A model generated the notes under the pieces. It did not search any database. It had not been told where the DNA came from and worked only from the letters and a program-made list of their open reading frames with translations. The position numbers and the translations under genes were made by a program. 64,000 nt of DNA from Malachius bipustulatus (taxonomy: Eukaryota; Arthropoda; Insecta; Coleoptera; Melyridae): the NCBI GenBank assembly GCA_910589415.1, contig OU342630.1, forward strand, positions 51,120,012 through 51,184,011. Reading direction: 5' to 3'. The stretch's first letter is position 1. Each line of letters begins with the position of its first letter. Positions 24,405 through 33,156 of this stretch are shown piece by piece.

Positions 24405-24815
24405 GGTCAGCCGATTATTTTTTTTTTGTATCCACTCCATCTTTCCACGATCTTCTTGATCGCCCTCTTTTTCTTCTCCCTTTAGTGGGCTTCATTCGGT
24501 TACCTTATGTATTTAGCGATTGTCACTGGCTCGTCTAACATGCTCATACCAAAAAGCTTCTTTTCCTCAATGTGTTCCCCCAACTTATTCTACATTAATT
24601 TTTGGGGGGGGGGGGTGGCATTGGATGTCTCCATTTGCCACAGAAATTTTTATGTTTCCAGAATTTGTGTTGGAGAAGCTAGGAGGTATAAATGATAGTA
24701 TTCATATATCGATGTTACATACTCTTATGAAGTGAATTAAACTGTCTAAAATATTTTTATTTTCTGTGCTTAAGATGGAGGTGATATTTAGAGGGAGTTG
24801 TAGTCCCAGTTGCAG

Positions 24816-25883
24816 TTATGATTCTAGGAGTGTTTTTCGATGTTGGCTATACTTAGGGTATGACAAGATAACATGATTGAGGTCTCCCAACGACCTCTCG
24901 TCGCAAGAGCAATTTGGAGACGGGAGAACACCAATTCTAGAGAGGTGTGATGGAAAATAACAATGATTAAGTCTCATTCTAACGATTAATGTGGAGTACT
25001 GTCTGCAGACTTGGTAATTAAATATGTGGGGGATTGTTGAGCCTAAGGTAGGGTTAATCAAGTAGTATTGATTGTTGGATTTGCTTTTGAATTCGAGCCA
25101 TTCCTTCTTCCAGTTATTCCTCGATTGTATTCTGAATATACTTAGAATATCGGGTGTACTTATAATTTCTTCGTGGATATTCTCAATGGTGGTGGCTGAC
25201 CTCGCAGCTCTGTCCACTTGTTCATTTCCTGATATTCCCACATGACCTTTAACCCAAATAAATACAATTTTTATGTTCTTTGATTTGAGATTGTATATTT
25301 CCTGCCTAATGAGATTCGTTAAGTAGTTTGAGTTTGTTTGAAATGATTGTTTTTTGATAGCAAGCAGTACAGACATTGAGTCTGATAGAATGACTGAATT
25401 CCCTGAATTCTCCCTGCCTATCCAATGTAGGGCTTGTAAAATTGCGAATGCTTCTGCTGTAAAGACAGAGCTGGCACTAGTGATACGAAATTTGAAGTAT
25501 CGGTCGAGGTGTCGGACATAAAACGCACATCCAGTTCCACTGGTTGTTTTGGAACCATCACAGTAAATCGGAGTATAATTTCGATATTTTAGCAGATATT
25601 TGTTTAATATGTCGTTGTTTAATACTGGATTATCGAGATATTGGGGTACTATGACGGTTGGCGCGAACAAAATGCACTCGTAATGAGGAATATTGTGAAA
25701 GGGGGTTGTTTTCTGGATTTTTTTTAGCCAGTCATTGGTCTCAATGAGGGCTTCAGCTAAGGGAGGAGTCGTTTTGAATTTCCAATATTTATTTGTTAGA
25801 TTTTCCATGGAAACTAAGTATATTGATTTAATTATATGGTCAAATGATGAAGACTGCAGCAATAATATCTTTTTTTGGGCCAA
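24816..25883 (-). pseudogene. LINE RNase H domain and C-terminus
   Basis: A 355-codon minus frame. RNase H motifs: YCDGSKT (first Asp), FTAEAFAIL (Glu), ILSDSMSVL (second Asp) and WVKGHVGISGNEQVDRAAR (final His/Asp region). The C-terminal CSCDERSLGDLNHVILSCP-like cysteine region follows, with the last Cys replaced by Tyr-type change (LSYPKY). RNase H removes the RNA strand during target-primed reverse transcription; its presence places the element in the I-like group rather than typical Jockey. The open frame is long, so the insertion is not very old. The apparent start codon is not the true N-terminus. Confidence 0.8.
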
Positions 25884-25900
25884 AAACTGTCGTCGTATTC

Positions 25901-26259
25901 TCAGGGGCTGCCCCGGGATTCTGCTAAGACTGCTGGAGTCGGAGATGATTTTAACGCTCCTAGGCAGATTTTTAAAGCTTTATGTTGAATGCGGTCTATG
26001 TTCAATAAATTTGATGTAGATGCTGATCCGTACAATATACAGCCGTAGTCAATTAGTGAACGAATGTATGACTTATAAAATTTCAATGATGTTGAAGGAT
26101 CAGATCCCCAGTTTTTCTTGGCAATACATTTGAGAGCGTTAATTCCTTTTTCTGTTTTATTTTTCACTTGTTCAATATGTTTTTTCCAATTCAGTTTTTT
26201 ATCCAAGGTAATACCAAGATATTTGTAACTATCTTTTATTGGAATAATATTGTTGCGGA
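25901..26259 (-). pseudogene. LINE RT thumb/connection region
   Basis: This is the continuation of the same reverse transcriptase after the MITE, beginning RNNIIPIKDSYKYLGITLDK and continuing through the KLNWKKHIEQ, RSLIDYGCILYG and IQHKALKICLGA motifs typical of the post-RT region of I/Jockey LINEs. Removing the MITE and one TA copy restores one continuous frame (…NEAV-IRNN…). The frame ends at 25901, and a shift of one base is needed to enter the RNase H frame. Confidence 0.8.
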
Positions 26260-26261
26260 TA

Positions 26262-26859
26262 ATAGCTAGGAATAGACGAAGCGATTTGCTGGCCGATTTG
26301 ATCACCACGAGCAAACCCGGAAGATAAATCTCTTCGTCTGTGGTAATTCAGCGCGCCATGCCAAGAGCCATGCCAGAACCGTAGACGCCTCTGGCACGGC
26401 TTGACAGTATTTTCTGCCATAAACGAACAGACTTTTCTGCCAGACTAGAGCGATACGCGATACGCTCATAGCAGCTCGTTTTCCCTTTTTGTTATTATTA
26501 TTATACTTTGACATTATTATCAAATATTAATTGGCCCAAAAATACCGCGTAAAAATAATTTTCACTAACAACAACTAGGTATAAGCGTTAAAAAAGGATT
26601 TTAGGCATGGCTCGCGACCTCTTGAAATTTTCTACAGATCACGAGCCACGCAAATCCGACCGATAAATCGTGTAGTTTCCCCATAAACGTACACATTTGC
26701 ATGTGATGAGCCACTCCGACGGATAATTCGTACGATTAGCGTGGACGTTTATGGTGTGACATGAAAAATCTGTCCACGCTGCTCGCCACGAGCAAATCCG
26801 CCGAATTTGCTCGTGGCGACCAAATCGGCAAGCAAATCGCTTCGTCTATTCCTAGCTAT
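26262..26859. mobile_element. 598-bp TA MITE inside the LINE reverse transcriptase
   Basis: Ends ATAGCTAGGAATAGACGAAG and its reverse complement; inverted repeats run about 45 bp through GCGATTTGC and CACGAGCAAA. TA flanks both sides (26260-26261 and 26860-26861). Taking out the element and one TA joins the LINE codons for …NEAV and IRNN… in frame, which fixes the boundaries to the base. A related inner copy of GAATTTGCTCGTGGCGA lies near the right end. The interior has no transposase. Confidence 0.85.
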
Positions 26860-26860
26860 T

Positions 26861-27534
26861 AACTGCTTCATTCAAAATCAAACGATGCCTAGTAAAAACC
26901 ATTATCGCTGATTTTTCAGCCGATAGATCTAAGGCATTGTTGTGTAACCATAGCTGTAGGTTGTACATAATATGGTCAAGGTCACTAATACACTGTTCGT
27001 AGGACTCTCGAACTGTATATATACAGATGTCATCTGCATATTGGATAATTTTGATGTTGTCATTGAATATTTGATGGATGTCTATTGTGTATATATTAAA
27101 CAGCAGGGGACTGAGGACCGCCCCCTGAGGAATACCGCGGTTGACAGTTCTTGGACCGTGTAGGTCATTATTGTGTTTATCCCTAATGTAAACCTTACGA
27201 TTTCTGTATAGCTGAAGTACATTGAGAGCAATTTTTTGGTTTATACCTGTTTGGGCCAACTTTTTTTCTAAAATATTAAGGTCAAGGCAGTCATAAGCAC
27301 CCTTCAAGTCGACAAAGAAACATGCAAGGTAATGATTATCTATGAAAAATTGCACTGTATGTCCGAAACCAGTTGAGTTACTGCTTCGATTGTACCTCTC
27401 CCTCTTCTGAACCCATACTGACCAACTGGCAAGATATTTTTTGCTTCGAGATACCATTCTAGTCTGGTCTTGATAAGCCTTTCGAATGTCTTGGCAATAC
27501 ATGACAGAAGGGAGATGGGCCGGTAAGAAAACAA
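26861..27534 (-). pseudogene. LINE reverse transcriptase, N-terminal and catalytic part
   Basis: Two overlapping minus frames joined by one frameshift near 27350. The upstream frame (27534-27340) has SYRPISLLSCIAKTFERLI and GQYGFRRGRGT. The downstream frame gives FVDLKGAYDCLDL (motif A), RGIPQGAVLSPLLFNIY (motif B) and IQYADDICIY (motif C with both catalytic aspartates), then SAEKSAIMVF. It is the reverse transcriptase of the twin-primed LINE and copies the element's RNA at nicked target DNA. The first ~90 residues of the longest open frame (upstream of the FSYRPI region) come from the inverted segment read backwards and are not protein. Broken by the frameshift and by the MITE at 26262. Confidence 0.8.
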
Positions 27535-27535
27535 A

Positions 27536-27983
27536 TAGCAGGAAAAAATTCGTAAATAATCTTAATAAAAATACTCCTATAACAACAATATGGAACCATA
27601 TAAAAAAAAATCTACAACAAAAATAATTACAATAACAATAAGATTGTTCTCTCAGCAGACCTGATTCAAAAACTTTTTGACTGTGTGGCCCCTGCATTCG
27701 TTGTTAATAATCCTGAGATCAATCACATCCCTTCCGACTCTCAAAACGACTTGCTACTTCCTGGTTTCTCTTTTTCCGAACTAGAATTCGCTATCAAGAA
27801 CTCCAGATCCTCTGCTCCTGGTAGGGATAGCGTTGGTTACAACATGATACGAAATCTACCACACATTGCAAAAGAATACCTCCTCAACATATTGAACGAC
27901 TGATGGATAAATAACAAATACGTTGAACAATTCAAAGAGATCGTTCTGGTATTTATTCCAAAACCAAATAAGGATCCAAATGA
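27536..27983 (+). pseudogene. Inverted 5' segment of the LINE (pre-RT region)
   Basis: Plus-strand reading gives FVNNLNKNTPITTIWNHIKK (about 27550-27605), a one-base frame change near 27655, then PGFSFSELEFAIKNSRSSAPG, GYNMIRNLP, YLLNILND, a stop, and IVLVFIPKPNKDPND to 27983. These are the segments immediately N-terminal to SYRPISLL in I/Jockey reverse transcriptases. The segment points opposite to the rest of the element, with its own 5' side abutting the 5' side of the minus-strand part. No function now. Confidence 0.8.
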
Positions 27984-28084
27984 TCTACATTAATTCTTCT
28001 CTTGATTTCATCGTTTCGAATTCGATCGATTCTACTCAACCCACAGCTTCTCCTCCAAAAGTCCATCGCTGTTGACCTAACCTT

Positions 28085-28611
28085 TCACTTGTTTTTCTTG
28101 TGTTTTCTTCATGCCATAGACCTGCAGTTTTGCCAACAGTCCATCATGCCAAACCCCTGTCGAAAGCTTTAGAAATATCAAGCGCAACCCCTCGAGACTC
28201 CCCATGGTGCTCGATTGCGCTGTTCCACAGCTCGGTGACGTAAGTGAGGAGGTCACCAGTTGACCTGTGTTTGCGGAATCCGTATTGGCGGTCGCTGATT
28301 ATATTACCTCCTTCCAAGTATTTTAAAAGATGTTGGTTAATAGCTTTCTCCATAATCTTGGATATTACTGAAAGCAGTGCCACTGGTCGATAGTTACTTG
28401 GTATTATAGTACTTTTGCCTTTCTTGGGAATAGGTTGGATCCGTGCACATTTCCAGCAAGAAGGAAATATTCCCTTTTTATACGACAAGTTGAAAAGTCG
28501 GCAGAAAACAGATGACAGCTCAGTGGCGCATTTTTTTAGTACGATAACAGGTACGTCATCGGGCCCAAAAGCTTTGTTTGGGTCTAATAAGGCTAACATA
28601 ATATAATGCAT
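28085..28611 (-). pseudogene. CR1/Jockey-like RT fragment inside the RTE-like LINE
   Basis: A minus open frame reads LDPNKAFGPDDVPVIVLKKC, RIQPIPKKGK, NYRPVALLSVISKIMEKAIN, RQYGFRKHRSTGDLLTYVTE and VALDISKAFDR. After a one-base frameshift near 28160 it continues VWHDGLLAKLQVYGM to about 28096. That is RT from the finger region through motif A only. Both ends are truncated: no motif B or C and no 3' tail. No target duplication is evident. It replaces part of the surrounding RTE-like element, so it may be a template-switch product rather than an ordinary insertion. Confidence 0.7.
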
Positions 28612-28868
28612 GTTCTAGTTTGGCCCGGTCTATTCTTTATTTCTTCCTCTGTTGTACCGTTTTTTGATATTATGAATCCCAGATACTTGAATTTATCTGT
28701 TCCCTTAATACGTTTGTTGTCCTCTATTTCCAGGTTGCATTAACATGCAACCCTTCACTGTAGATAAGTATTCCGTTTTATCTCAGTTGATTTCCAGACC
28801 AATTTTTGCATACTCCTCTTCCGATTTCCTCATCAACAACTGCAGATTTTCTTCTTCTTGTGCAATGA

Positions 28869-29360
28869 TTACTTGATCGTCTGAGATGGCTGTTTCTGAT
28901 TGGTACCCCCGTTCCGCTCCGTTACTTCACATTTCTCCTTCCACGGCTTCAGTGTTTTCTGCAGGAACATCTTGAACAGTGTTTGTGATGTTGAGCATCC
29001 TTGGAGCAGACCTTTGGTTGTTCTAAAGATGCTCAATTTGGCATTTCCCGTCTTCATTGTCACCTTATTATTTCCATACAAGTTTTTTATCGCTCTGTTC
29101 ACTCTGTTCGGTATTTTCGTCTCTGCCATGAACTCCCACATTCTCTTTCGAGGGACTGAATCATACATCGTTTGAATATCCACAAATACAAGATGTATGT
29201 CTCTGTTCTTTGCCATCTTTTTTTCTATAAGCTGTTGTAGTGTGCATATGTGGTCTATACAAGATCTCCCAGCTGCGAAACTTGCCTCGTGTGCAGCTAT
29301 TTTTTTCTTTATTGCCTCCTCTAACTTTTGTTCCAATATTTTGCCATATAGTCGGCCCAT
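28869..29360 (-). pseudogene. RTE-like reverse transcriptase, first half
   Basis: The 163-codon minus frame contains YGKILEQKLEEAIKKKI, SCIDHICTLQQLIEKKMAKN, IHLVFVDIQTMYDSVPRKRM (motif A, with KAYD changed to TMYD), LYGNNKVTMKTG and TTKGLLQGCSTSQTLFKMFL (motif B). It then leaves the frame before motif C. The family copies LINE RNA into DNA at a nick made by the endonuclease whose remains lie at 30037-30291. The altered motif A and the frame loss indicate a dead copy. Confidence 0.75.
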
Positions 29361-30036
29361 TGATGTTATGACGCTAATTCCCCTATAATTTTCACATCTT
29401 TGTCTGTCTCCTTTCTTGTGAATAGATTTAATATAGGCTTCTGACCATTCTACCGGTGGATTCTCCGTTTAGAGTTCTAAAGAATATTTCAGTTTCTCTG
29501 TTCCATACTTAATCAGCTGTGGTGGTATTCCTCTAAGTGTAATCTCTTCTCCTTCCTCTGATATTGTTTCTTCCTCCTTTATCATGAATGGTGGTCTTGT
29601 CTCCGTGAGTAAATCTCTGTAGTATTCTTCCCACCTCTGCTCTTTAACATTTATGATATGTGGTTTTTTTCGGTTTTGTCTCTTCTAAGTGTTTTGAGTA
29701 CTCTCCAAGCTGAGCTTCTGGTCTCCCCTAGGTTTATTCCTTCGCATGTGTTTTCCCATTTTCAGTTCTTCTCCTGTTGTACCTTTCTCTTCACTTCTCT
29801 ACCCTTCTTCCCATACTTTTCCCAGTCCTCCTTGTACTTACTCAGATAATTTACTATAACATATTTTCTTCTCCTCTATACTTTGTCTCGTGTCCTTTGA
29901 TACATTTTCCTTCTATCTATTACCAGTTTCTTCTTCTCCTAAGGTTTCCATAGCTGCCTCCTTGACACACTTTTTTATTCTTTCATAAGTAAATTCTTCT
30001 AATTTTTTGTACAAGCGTCGTTGGTGAAGGTCTCTT

Positions 30037-30291
30037 TTAGATGCCTCCTGCAGTAGTTGCAATCGGAATTTTTTTAGTGAAGGGGAAGTGCATTTCTGCC
30101 ACTACCGGTCTATGGTCTGAACCACATGCCGCTCCTCTTTCAACTCTGACATCCTTGATCTTGATGGTGCAATTTTTCCTTACTATAATGTAATCTATAA
30201 TAATTGATCTCAGATTTCTCGTCTCCTGGATCCATGTGTAATTATGTCTGAAGAATCCGTTTGCCAAAAATACCCAAAAAATCGCATTCAA
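30037..30291 (-). pseudogene. LINE AP-endonuclease, C-terminal end
   Basis: The minus frame reads ANGFFRHNYTWIQETRNLRS, IDYIIVRKNCTIKIKDVRV and RGAACGSDHRPVVAEMHF. The SDH motif and the preceding TW and DYI blocks are the end of the exonuclease-endonuclease-phosphatase fold of LINEs. The rest of the domain is missing upstream, so the element is 5'-truncated near 30295. It belongs with the RT at 28869-29360. Confidence 0.75.
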
Positions 30292-30299
30292 AGATTACT

Positions 30300-31040
30300 T
30301 CAATAATTTATGTAATAATCAATAAAATAAATTCTTTATTGTCAAAAAAAGAAGACCAAATGAGCAAATTTTGACTAAATAAAACTTTAGTCTTAATAAT
30401 AATGTTTAAACTGAAGCTCTCGTAATTTGGGTATAAGAAGTAGCCGATACCTACTACTTTATTTCTTACCTGCAAGTTTAAAAATAATAAGCTCATTTTT
30501 ATTTTTATTGTAGTAGGTAAGTGATCCAGTTTTTGCCTTAGGCGAAATAATATCTCCGTTTCGATAATTTTACGTGCAATAACATAATTTAGCTCTTCAT
30601 TAATCAAACATAAGGATTTAATTTAACGATCATATTTTAATAAAGTCCGATTAAACAGAGCGGAAAAGAATGCAACAAGAAGTAAGTATGTGATCTGTTT
30701 AATTAAATTTTTACAAAGCGGGATTCAAAAAAGCAGACAACGGTCAGTACGGCTTTTTGGAGCTGTTTGGAGAAACAGGACGTGTATATAAGGACACTCC
30801 AAAATCTGGTCCTGCAAAAAGTGTTGAAACGAACAATGGTAAAAAGCTGCAAGTTTACATTATTGAAACTCACTAACAGATGAACGAAGCTCATCATGTC
30901 TCTTATCGTTAAATTAGCGTTGCAGCGTGATATAATTAAGAGATTAATATTTTAATACTTATAAACTCGATCTACTCTAAGAACAAAATTAAATGAAGAT
31001 GATACGTTTGTTGATGTATTTAATTTTCGGACTCTTTTTT
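30300..31040. other. No gene recognised
   Basis: AT-rich; the minus frames 30308-30607 and 30703-30897 have low-complexity translations and no domain. Confidence 0.45.
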
Positions 31041-31629
31041 TGAATCAATCTTCATTTTGTGAGCGAATCAATAATAATTAAAATTTCTACCAGAGTAATT
31101 TTTCTGAAGGGCCTTGTTGGGAAAATAAGTAAACTCAATAGCCGATTAAAACAGTCAATTAAAAACAAAAGTTGACTAAACGAAACCTTCCCAGCCATTC
31201 CTGGGACATCTGTGGAGCTTGTAAAACAAATATGCTCTGACGAGGAGAGCCAAAACCTCGATCTCCAGGCAACTGAAGGAGCTGTGAAGATGGGTTCTAA
31301 TCCGACTCCAAGAAACAGTTCGATTTCGCTGGATCCGGATGGAGAAACGAATCTTTCCTGAGAAAAAGGAAGACTAATAACCAGATTACAAACATTCGGC
31401 AGACACTTTTTCACACCGTAGGATCTGGTCTGTGCTTTATTGGAAGATTCAGTTGGAAGATCGGTCGTTTTTTCGAAAACTATGTGAAGAGTTTTATCTT
31501 TCAGCACTGTTTGTTCCATTAAGATCTGTTTCCTGCCTGTATTCGGTTTTCTATCTCTGCGCTCCTGTCCGTTTATCGTTACAATGAGGTTTTGGTGGCT
31601 TTGCTTAGTTCTATTAATTTTTCCCCTTT

Positions 31630-31960
31630 TGCTCCTTTTGTTCCTGGCTACGAGTGCTATGTCGTCTGAGCTCTGTATTATAGTTCTGTCGTTATCCATA
31701 TGTTTTAGTGTTCTTTTCCAGTAACAACTTAAACAACGTAGTTGACAGTGCGTCGACTTGTCTTACTCCCATTTCTATATTTATGGGATTTGTTGATTCT
31801 TCGTTTACTGTTTATACTGTGAAGGCTTGTTGAAAATCTATGAAGGTCTTTGTTATATTCGTCACATTTTTCCAGGAGTTGGGCCAGGATGTGAATCTCG
31901 TCAACAGTTGATTTTCCTCTTCTGAAACCGTACTGGTACGGTTTAAAAACTAAAATCGGT
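31630..31960 (-). pseudogene. LINE RT fragment (minus) of a head-to-head pair
   Basis: The minus reading gives YQYGFRRGKSTVDEIHILAQ and LLEKCDEYNKDLH (about 31940-31830), then decayed sequence, then SSDDIALVARNK (31670-31630), a variant of the YADDIAL motif. It therefore spans the region between the RT finger and motif C with an internal deletion. Its 5' end directly abuts a plus-strand 3' segment of a similar element at 31961, the geometry of a 5' inversion. Whether both come from one insertion is not proven, as no target duplication was found. Confidence 0.6.
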
Positions 31961-32450
31961 TCTATGCTATAAGGCAGCTATCAGACCAGTAGTCACGTAT
32001 GCATCCGAAAGAAAATAATTTAGAAGAATAATGGGGACAATAAAAATGTCAAAGAACAGCTACAGAAGACGAACAAACCTAGAAATTGACGAATTTATAG
32101 ATAGAAGAAGGTGACATAGTAAAATGTATCAAGACCCAGAGACTAAAATGGTTCGGATACATTCACAGAAGAGAACCCAACAATTGGATGAGAAAAATAA
32201 GGGAGTGGAAACCAATGTAGAACAGAACAAAGGAAAGAACGAGATTACGTTGGGAGGATCAAATCATCGAGGACCTAGGAGAACTTATTGGAATGAAGAC
32301 TGGAGAAAAATTATAGAAGACCGGGAGAAATGGAACAGCTATCAAGGAAGAACAAGAATCAGAAGAACCTCGCAAAGAGGCAGGCCCAGTTCTACACTAG
32401 AACGTCGAGCCATATGTGAAGAATTATCTGAAGATGGATTAAAGTGAAAT
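31961..32450 (+). pseudogene. LINE C-terminal segment (plus)
   Basis: Plus reading: IKAAIRPVVTYASE, LRRIMGT, NLEIDEF, then QRLKWFGYIHRREPNNWMRK and RTRLRWEDQI. The LKWFGYIHR and R.RLRWEDQ motifs are the usual C-terminal end of RT proteins in RTE/Jockey-like LINEs. Frames are broken by at least one stop and shifts; the apparent ORF 32124-32447 is off-frame for most of it. Probably the 3' part of the same insertion as 31630-31960. Confidence 0.6.
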
Positions 32451-32993
32451 GCGTATTTTTGAAAAATCACATTATAACATTATATCATATTAGAAAAGAG
32501 GTTTTTACAGAATGTTCATAAATTTAATAAAGATAGCCTCACAGTAATTATTATTGATCATTTTTTTTTATATTATTTATTAATTTCTTGAATAAGAATC
32601 TCTATTTATGTATTGTAATAATAATAAGGTTGCCTGAAATTTTTATCATGTACACACTATTGTAAAAAAGCTCTTAATCTAAATGACTCTGTCCTTGTTT
32701 ATCACTAACGATATAGATAACACTTTCGTTCAATTTATGAGTATATTCAGAAGGACTTCTCAACATATCTAAACTACCAGGAAATACGTTTTTTTTTGCA
32801 ACTAAAAGGTAAACAATTAAATATCTATGACTTGAAAGTACGTGATAATTCAATTTCTCCTCTGTCAGTTTTTGTGTAGTCCTTATCTATGTTATTATTA
32901 TGATTATTTTGTTTGTATTTTTTAAATTCTTTAGAATGTTTTATTTATTTTATTCAAATATTCAAGTTCTTATAGCACTTTCCTTTTTTTCAG

Positions 32994-33156
32994 GGACATG
33001 AGCTGCGGAATGATGAAAGAACTAGCATAACATCAGGAGAAGGCGTTTCGTGTCTTCTTCTACAAGACATCACTCCCGACGACAGCGGGAAATACGGGAT
33101 TTGTGTGGAAAATTTACACGGAGCTGATTGCAGTTACGCCTCAGTATCAGTAGAAG
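32994..33156 (+). CDS. Strn-Mlck: Kinase gene exon: second half of an I-set Ig domain
   Basis: Acceptor CTTTCCTTTTTTTCAG precedes 32994 and the donor GT is at 33157. It is read from phase 0 as GHELRNDERTSI, then LLLQDITPDDSGKYGICVEN and a GADCSYASVSVEG end. DxGxYxxxxxN is the F-strand tyrosine-corner motif of Ig I-set domains. The preceding half-domain with its Trp and first Cys must be on an upstream exon that I could not locate. Confidence 0.85.

Larger units (their letters stand above)
24601..27983 (-). mobile_element. I/Jockey-type LINE with 5' inversion, nested in the RTE-like LINE
   Basis: It is bounded by a 12-bp target duplication TCTACATTAATT (24589-24600 and 27984-27995). The minus part (about 27535 to 24601) carries RT and RNase H; the 5' part (about 27540-27983) is inverted and reads on plus. 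The inverted part ends with the codons for DPND, and the direct part starts with SYRPISLLSC; these are adjacent in intact elements. This is the structure produced by twin priming. The 3' end has a run of 12 C then A's on the minus strand. A 598-bp MITE (26262-26859) later landed in the RT. Confidence 0.85.
24405..30295 (-). mobile_element. RTE-like LINE, broken and multiply interrupted
   Basis: Read on minus, pieces of one element appear in order. 30291-30037 is the end of an AP endonuclease domain (TWIQETRNLRS, GSDHRPVVAE). 29360-28869 is the front of the reverse transcriptase (AGRSCIDHICTLQQLIEK, FVDIQTMYDSVPR, TKGLLQGCSTS). 28868-28612 is the following region (GLEIN, DKTEYLS) up to KNRPGQTRTCI. 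About 28080-27996 is the C-terminal MDFWRRSCGLSRIDRIRN, and 24588-24410 continues it (HIEEKKLFWYEHVRR, GRRKRGRSRRSWKDG). Many stops and shifts; the YADD catalytic motif is not preserved. Two other LINEs interrupt it, at 28085-28611 and 24601-27983. Clade is inferred from motif style only. Confidence 0.7.

Noticed and set aside
24604..24615. Run of 12 G
   Set aside because: Considered as a G-quadruplex or regulatory signal, but it is explained as the poly-C 3' end of the minus-strand LINE.
27580..27697. N-terminal part of the minus frame 27697-26852 as protein
   Set aside because: This part is the inverted LINE segment read backwards; hydrophobic composition is fortuitous.
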